This document shows positions 5,875-14,326 of a stretch of 14,422 bases of DNA, one piece after another. The stretch is from Lachnoclostridium sp. UBA7122 (GTDB taxonomy: Bacteria > Bacillota > Clostridia > Lachnospirales > Lachnospiraceae). The stretch is from contig DKXQ01000179.1 of NCBI GenBank assembly GCA_002493085.1, forward strand, positions 2,162 to 16,583, read 5' to 3'. The number at the start of each line of letters is the position of its first letter. Position 1 is the stretch's first letter. The position numbers and the translations under genes are program-made. The notes under the pieces are model-generated. The model worked only from the letters and a program-made list of their open reading frames with translations. It was not told where the DNA came from and did no database searches.

Positions 5875-8052
5875 TTAATCATCCAGGCTGTTTGCTTCAA
5901 TTACTGCAGACTGGAAGTCCCCTTTAAGTGGTTTCATAATATATCCGACATTCATAAGAACATTGCCAGCATATTCTTTGCCTTCAATAATATATATTTT
6001 TTCAGAATCCAGACCGCACAGCTTAAGTTTTTTACTTATAACATTAGAGTCTGTTACAACCTGTACATATATAATAACTGCGTGTTTTTTATCTTTGGAC
6101 ACAACCATATAGCTGTCATGCCTGCCATTCTCCCTGAATGACGCAAGCCTGTAGTAATCTCCTGTCTGTATAAGTTTCCTGTATTTTTTATATTTCTCTA
6201 TCTGTGCTGGTATCTGGCTGCGCTCCTCCCCACTAATTTTTGTAACGTCAAGTTCATAGCCAAATGTGCCTGTCAGCGCAACATCTGCACGTGTATTAAA
6301 AGGTGTCACTCTTCCATTGATATGGTTAGGACAGTCAGCAACATGTGTTCCAGTTGTTGAAAGAGGATATATAAGGTGTGTGCCTTCCTGTACCATAAGC
6401 CTTTCAATTGGGTCTGCATTGTCAGAGCACCAGATTTGAGGACTGTAATATAACATTCCTGCATCAAACCTTGCACCGCCTCCTGAACAGTTCTCAAGAA
6501 GAATGTCTGGAAAGTCATTCACAAGCCTTTCCTGCATCTCATAAAGTGCCAGTACATGTCTGTGAAGCACTTCACCCTGCCTGTCTGCAGGCAGTGAAAG
6601 GCTTGCCGCCTCAGCTATAGGCCTGTTCATATCCCACTTGACATATTCAATATTAGCCGAACTAAGAATTTCATGGAGCTTTCCATATATATAATCCACT
6701 ACTTCATGTCTGCTGAAATCAAGCATATACTGGGTTCTGCAAAGCCCTGCTTCCCTGTCTGCAAATGAAAGTGCCCATTCAGGATGGTTTTTGTACAGTT
6801 CAGAATCTGGTGAAATCATTTCAGGCTCAAACCATATCCCAAACTTCATACCAAGGGAATTAACCCTGTCTACAAGGTTTTTAAGACCACCCTTTATCTT
6901 TTCTTCATTGACATACCAGTCACCAAGGCTGCTGTTATCAGCATTTCTGTGCCCGAACCAGCCATCATCCATAACAAGCATTTCTATGCCAAGTTTTGAA
7001 GCTTCCTCTGCAATCTGGACAAGCTTGTCATCATCAAAGTCAAAATACGTTGCTTCCCAGTTATTTATAAGCACAGGCCTCTCTGCTTCTACCCATTTTG
7101 GCGGCAGCAGATGGCTGCGGAAAAAGTCGTGGAAATTCCTTGTCATGCCTCCTGTGCCTGTATATGAATACTGCATAATAACTTCGGGAACCTGGAATTC
7201 TTCACCGCCTTCAAGTTTCCAGCTAAAACGGTCAGGATTTATGCCAATGCTAGTACGCACCCTGCCAAACTGGTCTTTCTGTACTGAGGCAGTAAAATTG
7301 CCTGAATACACAAGGTTCATAGCATATATACTGCCATGGTTTTCATTACAGTCCTCTGAAAGTACCGCAATAAATGGATGGTCCTGGTGTCCTGGTTCAC
7401 CACGCAGCGATTCTGTAACATAACTTCCATAATTTATCTTACTTCTCTGTATATGGCGCTCTCTCGCCCATGAGCCATGAAGTGATAAAATATCACTGAT
7501 ATCAGTTTCAAGGTTTAAGCACGCTGAAAGTGCTTTTGTAATATAAAACGCTTTCTCTGATACATTTTTTACAGCAACGCTGCGTGTAATTACATCACAT
7601 TCTTCATATACAGTATAAGTGAGCACAACCTCTGCACCTACTGCTTCATCTGACATTACAATGTCAAGTGACATGCTGCCTTCACCTCTTGCAGAAGGCA
7701 TGCCATCCAGTTTTCTTTTTTCTGCATATATATTATGGGATTTATATAAAAGCTCCAGTCCTTCCTGTCCTGCACTGTCCCTGATGCTTATGCAGGTGTT
7801 GCGGAAATCACCTGTTCCGCTAAAAGGATATTCTGACGGAAATCTATCCATAAAGTCAACTTTCCCACCTGGAAGCTTTGCCGGTGTAAACGGTGCTTCA
7901 TTAGTGCGCATTGCATACATAACGTCTGTTGAACTGATTTTTTTTCCATAGTAAATATTGCCAAGATACCCTTCATCTGTAATCCCCAGTACATAACTTG
8001 TATTATCTGTATCAAGTTTAAATACTTTTTTGTCACCATCAAAAATAACCAT
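5875..8052 (-). CDS. Alpha-galactosidase, glycoside hydrolase family 36
   Basis: This 725-residue enzyme is the normal length for the large bacterial GH36 alpha-galactosidases, which remove alpha-1,6-galactose from raffinose-type oligosaccharides or galactomannan fragments. The N-terminal beta-sandwich (about 1-320) leads to a TIM barrel (about 325-650) and a C-terminal sheet. Recognisable motifs are LVMDDGWFG (359-367), YVKWDMNR with nucleophile D474, ENCSGGGARFD (520-530) and WCSDNADPIERL with the acid/base D544. The 70-residue distance between the two catalytic aspartates matches characterised members. There is no signal peptide, so it acts in the cytosol. Its ribosome binding site (AAGGAGAG) overlaps the upstream mutase stop, with a 16-base gap between the two coding regions. 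It is the last intact gene of the operon. The exact substrate cannot be read from sequence. Confidence 0.95.
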   Translation of the reverse strand: MVIFDGDKKVFKLDTDNTSYVLGITDEGYLGNIYYGKKISSTDVMYAMRTNEAPFTPAKLPGGKVDFMDRFPSEYPFSGTGDFRNTCISIRDSAGQEGLELLYKSHNIYAEKRKLDGMPSARGEGSMSLDIVMSDEAVGAEVVLTYTVYEECDVITRSVAVKNVSEKAFYITKALSACLNLETDISDILSLHGSWARERHIQRSKINYGSYVTESLRGEPGHQDHPFIAVLSEDCNENHGSIYAMNLVYSGNFTASVQKDQFGRVRTSIGINPDRFSWKLEGGEEFQVPEVIMQYSYTGTGGMTRNFHDFFRSHLLPPKWVEAERPVLINNWEATYFDFDDDKLVQIAEEASKLGIEMLVMDDGWFGHRNADNSSLGDWYVNEEKIKGGLKNLVDRVNSLGMKFGIWFEPEMISPDSELYKNHPEWALSFADREAGLCRTQYMLDFSRHEVVDYIYGKLHEILSSANIEYVKWDMNRPIAEAASLSLPADRQGEVLHRHVLALYEMQERLVNDFPDILLENCSGGGARFDAGMLYYSPQIWCSDNADPIERLMVQEGTHLIYPLSTTGTHVADCPNHINGRVTPFNTRADVALTGTFGYELDVTKISGEERSQIPAQIEKYKKYRKLIQTGDYYRLASFRENGRHDSYMVVSKDKKHAVIIYVQVVTDSNVISKKLKLCGLDSEKIYIIEGKEYAGNVLMNVGYIMKPLKGDFQSAVIEANSLDD

Positions 8053-8068
8053 TCTGTTTTGTCTCTCC

Positions 8069-9781
8069 TTACTGCCCCATTAGAGCATTTTTAAGATTTG
8101 CAAGCCTGGCAGCTGCATCTTCTGTTGAAGTGCCTTTTACACCACAATAGTACTTAATCTTAGGCTCAGTACCCGAAGGGCGCACACAGCACCATGCACC
8201 ATCTGCAAGCTCAAAATATATTACATTAGACACTGGAAGTGAAAGCCTGCTTTCCTCTCCGTCTGCCGTTTTTCTTGTTCCTTTTAAATAATCACGCATG
8301 GCGTCCACTTTATATCCGCCAATTTCTGAAGGCATTTCACTGCGCATTTTTTCCATCATGTTTTTTATCTCTTCTGCGCCCTTTTCACCTTTAAGCGTAA
8401 GTGTTGCAAGCCCTTCTTTATAATAACCATATTTATTATACATCTCAAGCATTGCATCCCAAAGTGTCTTTCCCTGTGCTTTATAAAATGCTGCCACTTC
8501 ACATAACAGCATAACAGCAACACAAGCATCTTTATCCCTTGCATAAGTACCTGCAAGGCATCCATAGCTCTCCTCAAGCCCAAATACATAATTATAAGTG
8601 TTATTTTCCTCAAAAAGCCTTATTTGTTCCCCGATATATTTAAAACCTGTAAGCACTTCAACCAGCTTTACACCATATGCAGCGGCAACAGATTTTGCCA
8701 TATCTGTAGTTACAATAGTTTCTACAAGTGCAGGATTTTCTGGCAGTGTGCCAGTAGCAGTACGTTCCCTTAAAATATATTCAGCGATAAGCATGCCGGA
8801 CATATTGCCTGTAAAGCTTATATACTCTCCTGTGGCAGTATCTTTTGCATATACGCCAAGCCTGTCTGCGTCAGGGTCAGTTGCAAGTATAATGTCTGCA
8901 TCAGTTTCTTTTGCAAGCTTAAGAGCAAGTTCCCATGCTTTTTCATCCTCCGGGTTAGGATATGCGACAGTCGGGAATCTGCCATCAGGCGCCTCCTGTT
9001 CTTTAACGATATGCACATTGTTAAAACCAAGCTCCTTAAGAACTCTTCTTACAGGGATATTTCCCGTGCCATTAAGTGGTGTGTAAACAATCTTTATACT
9101 GTCTGCCACCTGGCTGATTACCTCTGGGTGTATGCTTTGTTTCTTAAGTTCTGCCATATAAGCATCATCAATCTCTGCGCCTATTGTATTATAAAGACCT
9201 TTGTTTACTGCATCTTCTTTATTCATGGTCTTTACCTGTTCCCATGAATCCACTTCTGAGATGCACTTCATAATATTTTTGTCATGTGGAGGCGTAATCT
9301 GTGCCCCATCTTCCCAGTAAACCTTATAACCGTTATATTCTCCTGGATTGTGGCTTGCAGTAATGACAATTCCTGCAATGCAGCCAAGCTTCCTGACTGC
9401 AAATGAAAGTTCCGGTGTAGGCCTTAGCGATTCAAAACGGTAAGTCTTAATTCCATTAGCATTAAGGCACAGTGCCGCCTCATTGGCAAATTCAGGTGAC
9501 ATAATGCGTGAATCGTATGCGATTGCAACACCCTTATCTTCCCCATTCTGCGAAATAATATAATCTGCAAGCCCCTGTGTCGCCTGGCGTACCGTATATA
9601 TGTTCATCCGGTTAGTGCCTGCTCCAATAACCCCTCTGAGGCCGCCTGTGCCAAACTCAAGTTTTTTATAAAACCTGTCCTTTATCTCATCTTCATTGCC
9701 AGCGAGTTTTTTAAGTTCTTCATGTGTAGCTTCGTCAAAATAACTGTTGCTGCACCATTCATTGTAAACCTCATTATACAT
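8069..9781 (-). CDS. Phosphoglucomutase/phosphomannomutase (alpha-D-phosphohexomutase)
   Basis: This 570-residue member of the phosphohexomutase superfamily interconverts hexose-1-phosphate and hexose-6-phosphate in the cytosol. The four-domain signature is complete: phosphoserine loop TASHNPGEYNG with S143, Mg-binding ATDPDADRLG with D302, D304 and D306, sugar-specificity loops GFKYIGEQ (379-386) and EESYG (403-407), and the phosphate-binding RPSGTEPK (534-541). Length and motifs resemble the PgcA/type-2 phosphoglucomutase group of Firmicutes, which often act on both glucose and mannose phosphates. It has a strong ribosome binding site (AGGAGGA, 7 bases before ATG) and lies 28 bases after the ManA-ROK gene. 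In this setting it could channel mannose-1-P or glucose-1-P from phosphorylases, or supply glucose-1-P for galactose metabolism. Its preferred substrate is not determined by sequence. Confidence 0.94.
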   Translation of the reverse strand: MYNEVYNEWCSNSYFDEATHEELKKLAGNEDEIKDRFYKKLEFGTGGLRGVIGAGTNRMNIYTVRQATQGLADYIISQNGEDKGVAIAYDSRIMSPEFANEAALCLNANGIKTYRFESLRPTPELSFAVRKLGCIAGIVITASHNPGEYNGYKVYWEDGAQITPPHDKNIMKCISEVDSWEQVKTMNKEDAVNKGLYNTIGAEIDDAYMAELKKQSIHPEVISQVADSIKIVYTPLNGTGNIPVRRVLKELGFNNVHIVKEQEAPDGRFPTVAYPNPEDEKAWELALKLAKETDADIILATDPDADRLGVYAKDTATGEYISFTGNMSGMLIAEYILRERTATGTLPENPALVETIVTTDMAKSVAAAYGVKLVEVLTGFKYIGEQIRLFEENNTYNYVFGLEESYGCLAGTYARDKDACVAVMLLCEVAAFYKAQGKTLWDAMLEMYNKYGYYKEGLATLTLKGEKGAEEIKNMMEKMRSEMPSEIGGYKVDAMRDYLKGTRKTADGEESRLSLPVSNVIYFELADGAWCCVRPSGTEPKIKYYCGVKGTSTEDAAARLANLKNALMGQ

Positions 9782-9809
9782 AATTAAATCCTCCTGATTC
9801 TAATTGTAA

Positions 9810-11663
9810 CTAGACCAGGCATGCCGCTCCTATCATGCCTGCTTCATTTCCAAGTGCTGCAGTGCCTATCTCTGGCAGTTCTCCTTTATCTCCGCCAAAA
9901 CAGTGCTTTTTAACCATTTCACGGACAGGTGCAAGGAGTACTTCACCCTGCTGTGATATGCCGCCGCCAAGAATTACTAATTGTGGCCTGAAAATATTTA
10001 CAATATTTACAATGCCTGTCCCAAGCCTGCGGATATACGCATCAGTCACTTCTTTAAGCAATTTATCGCCTTGTGCTGCTGCCTCAAAGATTTCCTCTGG
10101 TGTCATTTCCCTGCCCGCTGCCCGCCTTGCATCACGTTTAAGTGCTGTAGCAGAAGCATATGCTTCCAGGCAGCCTCTGCGGCCACACGTACATGGCTCA
10201 CCGTCTTCTATAATAACAATATGCCCAAGTTCACTGCCGCCAATGCCTCTGCCTTCGTAAATTTCACCATCTAATATAATTCCGCTGCCAACCCCGGTAC
10301 CAAGTGTAAGCAGGACTACATCCTGGTATTCTTTGCCTGCACCTGCTACAGCTTCGCCAAGTGCTGCACAGTCTGCATCATTTGCAACTTTAACTGGCAG
10401 TGGCAAAAACTTTCCAATCTCTTCTGCAAGTTTTACATTATCCCAGCGGATATTGTTGGAATAGCGCACTATTCCATTTTTACGGTCTACTGTGCCAGGC
10501 ATCCCAATTCCAGCACCTACACACTGGTCTATTGTAATACCATGATTTTCTAATAGTTCCAGTACTTTATTGCCAATATCTTCTATTACTTCTTCTGCCG
10601 GACGCTCTGCACCTGTTGGCATTACTAACGATGTAACCAGCTTCTGGTGCACATCTACAAGACCAATTTTAGTATCTGTTCCCCCAATATCAATGCCAAT
10701 ACGCACAGGACTTGCCTTTTCACGGATTGTTGTAACAAGTGCATCACATGTACCTTCAATCTGGTAACTGCCGCTTCCTGCAGCAAGGAAAAAACTGTCT
10801 CCTTTCTGGAACCCAAGCTGTTCTTCCCCACATGAGATTTTTCCTTTGCCATCCAGAAAAAGAATACTTGCAAAAGATTCGTCTGAAACAAATCCCTCCA
10901 TCTTTTTCATTACGCTGCCATCCAGATTAAGCTTGTCTACAGTAAAGTAATCACAGTCTGCCACATGCGGATAGCTGCCCTTATCCCGTATAACTGGCAC
11001 ACGTTTTGTCACAGCAAGCGCTTTTTCAATATGCAGGTCTCTTTTCTTGCCATCCTTTCCTGTCCTTCCATAATCATATACACGGTAAGTCACATTGGAA
11101 TTCTGCTGGATTTCTGCAATCAGGATATCTTTGCCTATCGCATGTATCGTTCCAGACTCAATAAACAGGATATCACCTTTCTGCACTGGCACAGGATTTA
11201 AAACTTCCAGAAGTGTGTCCTCACGGATACGCCTTTCAAATTCTTCTTTGCTTGTTTCTTTACGGAATCCATAGTATAAAAATGCATCTTCACCGACATC
11301 CATCACATACCACATCTCTGTTTTACCATACTGCCCTTCATTTTTCAAGGCATAACGGTTATCAGGATGTACCTGGATTGAGAGGTTGTCTTTAGCATCT
11401 ATAAACTTTATTAATATTGGAAAATCCCTGAAACGCCTGCAATGTGTTCCCAGCACGTCTTTTCCCTGTTCATCTATATACTGCTGCAATGTCTTGCCAG
11501 CATGGACTCCGTTTACAATAAAAGACGGTCCGTCAGGATGGCATGACAGCTCCCATGTTTCTGCAAGCACATCCCCATCATATGCTTTGTTATATTCTTC
11601 TACAAGCCTGTGTCCTCCCCAGAGGTAGTCCTTACAGCTTGGTTTTAATTTTAAAATACTCAT
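9810..11663 (-). CDS. Fusion of mannose-6-phosphate isomerase (type I) and ROK sugar kinase
   Basis: One uninterrupted frame of 617 residues joins two enzymes. Residues 1-315 are a type I phosphomannose isomerase: QVHPDN gives Zn ligands Q97 and H99, KTEMWYV gives E116, GTIHAIG gives H174, and a YRVYDYGR segment carries the active-site arginine. Residues 320-617 are a ROK-family glucokinase/hexokinase: phosphate-binding DIGGTDTK (325-332), catalytic D429 in NDAD, ATP loop LGTGVGSG, E478 and H481 in SELGH, and the ROK zinc cysteines C491, C493 and C498 in CTCGRRGC. The linker is only a few residues (about 315-320). Both active sites look complete, so one chain could phosphorylate glucose or mannose and convert Man-6-P to Fru-6-P. 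Each half is of normal length for the free enzyme. The gene starts two bases after the GH1 remnant's stop, with AGGAGA inside the end of GH1. Confidence 0.93.
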   Translation of the reverse strand: MSILKLKPSCKDYLWGGHRLVEEYNKAYDGDVLAETWELSCHPDGPSFIVNGVHAGKTLQQYIDEQGKDVLGTHCRRFRDFPILIKFIDAKDNLSIQVHPDNRYALKNEGQYGKTEMWYVMDVGEDAFLYYGFRKETSKEEFERRIREDTLLEVLNPVPVQKGDILFIESGTIHAIGKDILIAEIQQNSNVTYRVYDYGRTGKDGKKRDLHIEKALAVTKRVPVIRDKGSYPHVADCDYFTVDKLNLDGSVMKKMEGFVSDESFASILFLDGKGKISCGEEQLGFQKGDSFFLAAGSGSYQIEGTCDALVTTIREKASPVRIGIDIGGTDTKIGLVDVHQKLVTSLVMPTGAERPAEEVIEDIGNKVLELLENHGITIDQCVGAGIGMPGTVDRKNGIVRYSNNIRWDNVKLAEEIGKFLPLPVKVANDADCAALGEAVAGAGKEYQDVVLLTLGTGVGSGIILDGEIYEGRGIGGSELGHIVIIEDGEPCTCGRRGCLEAYASATALKRDARRAAGREMTPEEIFEAAAQGDKLLKEVTDAYIRRLGTGIVNIVNIFRPQLVILGGGISQQGEVLLAPVREMVKKHCFGGDKGELPEIGTAALGNEAGMIGAACLV

Positions 11664-11665
11664 CT

Positions 11666-13031
11666 CTATTCTCCTAAACTCTTCCCATTGGTGCAGATTA
11701 GTTCTTTATACCAGTAAGCAGAATCCTTACAGATTCTTTGTTGTGTCTGGTAATCAGTAAATATAAGCCCGAACCTTTCCGAATATCCTTTTGCCCACTC
11801 AAAATTATCCATCAAAGACCACTGGAAATATCCTCTTAAATCAATTTCTGCTGCAGCTTTTTTTAGCTGTGTCAAATATCTTGCCAGAAAATCAATCCTG
11901 CCAGGGTCATGTACTATTTCCATCCAGCGACACTACATCATGGCATGAAATGCCATTTTCTGTAATATAAAGCGGCTTTTGGTATCTCTCATATAAAAAC
12001 TTTGGTCCCCAGTACAGACACTCTGGTGTTACAGGCCAGCCCATAGCTGTTCTTGGAAAACCATTATGCCGCTTTACCTCTTCTGGATGTCCGTCCCTGC
12101 CCATCCGTATACACTTCCCGTTATAGATGTTCTGCCCGTACACATCAACCGGCTCTGAAACCAGTTTCATATCTTCATCAGTAATTTCAGGCAGATATGC
12201 TTCATAGCGCTTAAGTCCTTCCTCTGGATAGTGTCCCAGAAGCACTGGGTCTGACCACCATGCTACATTCCATGTCCAGTTCCTGTCATCCTCCTGCATG
12301 GAAAACAGTTTCTGTCTTGCTGCTTCTATATCTTCAGCTTTTTCTGTTTCTGGATAACACATGGAACACGTTGGCGCATATCCTATTGTAAGTGTCTGCC
12401 TGGCATACTGGCGCATCATCTGCACTGCACGGCCATGCGCTTTTAATGCATTATGTACCATTAAAAATGTGTCACGTAATGGGGCTTTTATTCCAGGAGC
12501 ATGTTCACCTGTCAGAAATCCAAGCCCCACAAAACACTGTGGCTCATTTAATGTAAAAAAGTGTGTTACCCTGTCACTAAAACGCTCTGCCACAAGTTTT
12601 GCATAGTTTCCAAACCACTCTGGCATCTCTGGGTTCATCCATCCGCCACGCTTATAAAGTTCATAAGGCAGTTCCCAGTGGTAAAGTGTAATATATGGCT
12701 CTATTCCGTTTTCAAACAGTACATCAATTAAATTATCATAAAATGATATCCCTGCTTCATTCACCCTGCCTGTGCCTTCTGGTAACACACGTGCCCAGTT
12801 AATTGAAAAACGGTATGCCTTAAGCCCTATTTCTTTCATTAAAGCAGCATCCTCCCGGAACCTGTGGTAATGGTCACACGCAACATCCCCATTATGCCCA
12901 CCGTATATATGGCCTGGCTCCTTTGTATAGACATCCTATATATCCAGTCCTTTTCCATCTTCTGCTGCCGCACCCTCAATCTGGTAAGCGCTGGCAGCAG
13001 CTCCCCATACAAAGTTTTTTGAAAATCCCAT
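11666..13031 (-). pseudogene. GH1 beta-glucosidase/6-phospho-beta-glycosidase family, disrupted twice
   Basis: The reconstructed protein would be about 454 residues, the normal GH1 length, beginning MGFSKNFVWGAAASAYQIEG at the ATG at 13031 (AGGAGG five bases before it). Codon 32 is TAG (12936-12938) within LDI-x-DVYTK, where GH1 proteins have Trp; TGG to TAG is a single base change. A second lesion at about 11912-11916 shifts the frame after SLDG: the 310-residue stretch from 12839 ends NST-stop, while the true C-terminus (VHDPGRIDFLARYL to the TAG at 11666) continues in another frame, consistent with one extra base. Both catalytic glutamates are intact: E163 in FTLNEP and E358 in YITENG. Any product from the internal ATG at 12839 would lack the first barrel strand. 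The gene sits between the esterase and the ManA-ROK fusion with operon-type spacing. Recent inactivation seems likely; a sequencing error could explain one lesion but less easily both. Confidence 0.88.
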
Positions 13032-13044
13032 ATTCTCCTCCTGT

Positions 13045-14136
13045 TTATGCAATAATAAGTGACATCAGGTAAAATGGTGCTGCCTCCCCTGTTTCTGCCA
13101 TGGGAATCCTGATTTCTACAGTATGTATTTTTCTTTCCCCATGGTGAAGGACTGGCTGCAGGTAAAGGCAGTCTCCCCAGTCTTCTTCAAAATTTCCATC
13201 CAGCAATACAGCATGAGTGCTGTTACCATCTAATACCAGTTCCGCCCTGCATGCTGGTTTGTGGATTGTTTTCCTGTACTGTACAGCAATACAGGATGCT
13301 TTTACTTTAAACAAAATACCATCACCGGGGTTTCTGCCTATCCAGCCATTCTTAAAGTGGTCCAGATGTCCAGTCTTTTCTTCTGTATCTGCGCGGAAAC
13401 CATAAAGCTCTGGTGAAATCTCCCGGATAGTCAGGCGCTTTGCATTTTCATAAGCATTTGCTGTCAATGCCTGTGGCATATCCGCCTCTTCTCCAGTACC
13501 AGCTATATATTCTGCATCCATTGTGTTTTTTACTTGTTCCAAAAAAGAAATAATTTCTGCTGCCACTAATTTATGTCCAAAATCATTTGGGTGCAGCCCG
13601 TCTGGTGTCAGTTCCTCCCTTGTATATTCCCCCGCTTTCATCCTTTGATATACAGTATCCTTAATACTTATATATGGTATTCCATACCATCCGCCCACTG
13701 CATTGTGGTACTCCTGTGCATTACTGCCAGTATCATAGTATACATTATTTAAAAGCAGGACCGCAGGCTTTGAAGTCCAGGACAATAATTTGCGGATAAC
13801 ACCTTCATATGTTTCCTTAAAAAAATCACCAGGCTCATCATTAACACTAAAATCTACTATTACAAAATCCGGCTGGTACATCAGCACATCTGTAACTGCA
13901 CGTGATACACCATAGTGGGATGAAGTGCCGCCAATACCGCCATTGACATAGTAAAACCTGGATTCTGGAAAGGATTCCTTCCACCACGAAAACACACGTC
14001 TGGCATATGTATTTTCATCCTTTGTAGCAAGGCTGCCCTGCGTAATAGAGCCACCGAGAAAAGCAATCACCAGTTCTTCTCCATGGCTGGCCCTCTGCAT
14101 ACATGCCTTTAAACGTTTTAAGCCTGCCTGGTACAT
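13045..14136 (-). CDS. SGNH/GDSL esterase with C-terminal carbohydrate-binding-like domain (CE17-like acetylesterase)
   Basis: This 363-residue protein has an N-terminal SGNH hydrolase domain (about 1-205) and a beta-rich C-terminal domain (about 235-363). SGNH blocks are clear: nucleophile S30 in FLGGSITQG, the oxyanion glycine in YVNGGIGG (64-70), N99 in DFSVND, and D179/H182 in TPDGLHPND. There is no signal peptide, so it acts in the cytosol. The two-domain plan, with a CBM35-like tail, resembles the CE17 acetyl-mannan esterase of Roseburia intestinalis; that link is from memory of the family, not an alignment. The likely job is removing acetyl groups from imported oligosaccharides so that GH enzymes can act. 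It is the first gene of the operon, with AGGGGG nine bases before its ATG, and its stop lies 13 bases before the GH1 start. Other carbohydrate esterase activity cannot be excluded. Confidence 0.82.
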   Translation of the reverse strand: MYQAGLKRLKACMQRASHGEELVIAFLGGSITQGSLATKDENTYARRVFSWWKESFPESRFYYVNGGIGGTSSHYGVSRAVTDVLMYQPDFVIVDFSVNDEPGDFFKETYEGVIRKLLSWTSKPAVLLLNNVYYDTGSNAQEYHNAVGGWYGIPYISIKDTVYQRMKAGEYTREELTPDGLHPNDFGHKLVAAEIISFLEQVKNTMDAEYIAGTGEEADMPQALTANAYENAKRLTIREISPELYGFRADTEEKTGHLDHFKNGWIGRNPGDGILFKVKASCIAVQYRKTIHKPACRAELVLDGNSTHAVLLDGNFEEDWGDCLYLQPVLHHGERKIHTVEIRIPMAETGEAAPFYLMSLIIA

Positions 14137-14162
14137 ATTTGTTAACCCCCTAAATTTTACTA

Positions 14163-14196
14163 ATTATAGTTTAACTTAATTTATTTTAAATGTCAA
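14163..14196 (-). promoter_or_regulatory. Probable promoter of the sugar operon
   Basis: On the minus strand a perfect TTGACA (14196-14191) is followed by TATAAT (14168-14163), but the spacing of 22 bases is too long for an ordinary sigma-A promoter. With 17-base spacing the -10 would be TAAACT (14173-14168). Two imperfect direct repeats, AAGTTGACA (14199-14191) and AAGTTAAAC (14177-14169), are 22 bases apart, or two helical turns. This pattern would suit an activator-dependent promoter. Transcription would begin about 20-25 bases before the esterase ATG at 14136. Confidence 0.5.
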
Positions 14197-14326
14197 CTTT
14201 TTTAGCTTAAATATTTAATCTATATAGCTTTAATTTTTACTATAAAAGCCCAGAATTTCAATACATTTTTTAGCTTATTATTCCTTTTTGTCAATATTGC
14301 CAAAATCCTGATATTTTTTTAGTAAA

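Noticed and set aside
6791..7423. 210-codon open frame on the plus strand opposite the alpha-galactosidase gene
   Set aside because: It is the antisense shadow of a strongly supported GH36 gene, has a low-complexity Ser/Pro-rich translation and no family motif.
8598..9086. 162-codon open frame on the plus strand opposite the mutase gene
   Set aside because: The serine/alanine-rich translation is typical of antisense to a coding frame, with no recognisable domain; the minus-strand mutase is complete.
11905..11925. Programmed +1 frameshift in GH1 at ACA-TGA
   Set aside because: A stop-codon frameshift of the RF2 kind could in principle restore the frame, but the gene also has an upstream amber codon and GH1 enzymes are not known to use recoding.
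11907..12839. A 310-residue GH1 as a genuine shorter enzyme starting at 12839
   Set aside because: The first 64 codons upstream encode a proper GH1 N-terminus with a strong ribosome binding site, interrupted only by one TAG. The 310-residue piece also lacks the C-terminal barrel strands.
12936..12938. TAG read as an amino acid (recoding or altered genetic code)
   Set aside because: TAG is used as the normal stop for the ManA-ROK fusion and the small XRE-like gene in the same window, and no recoding signal is apparent.
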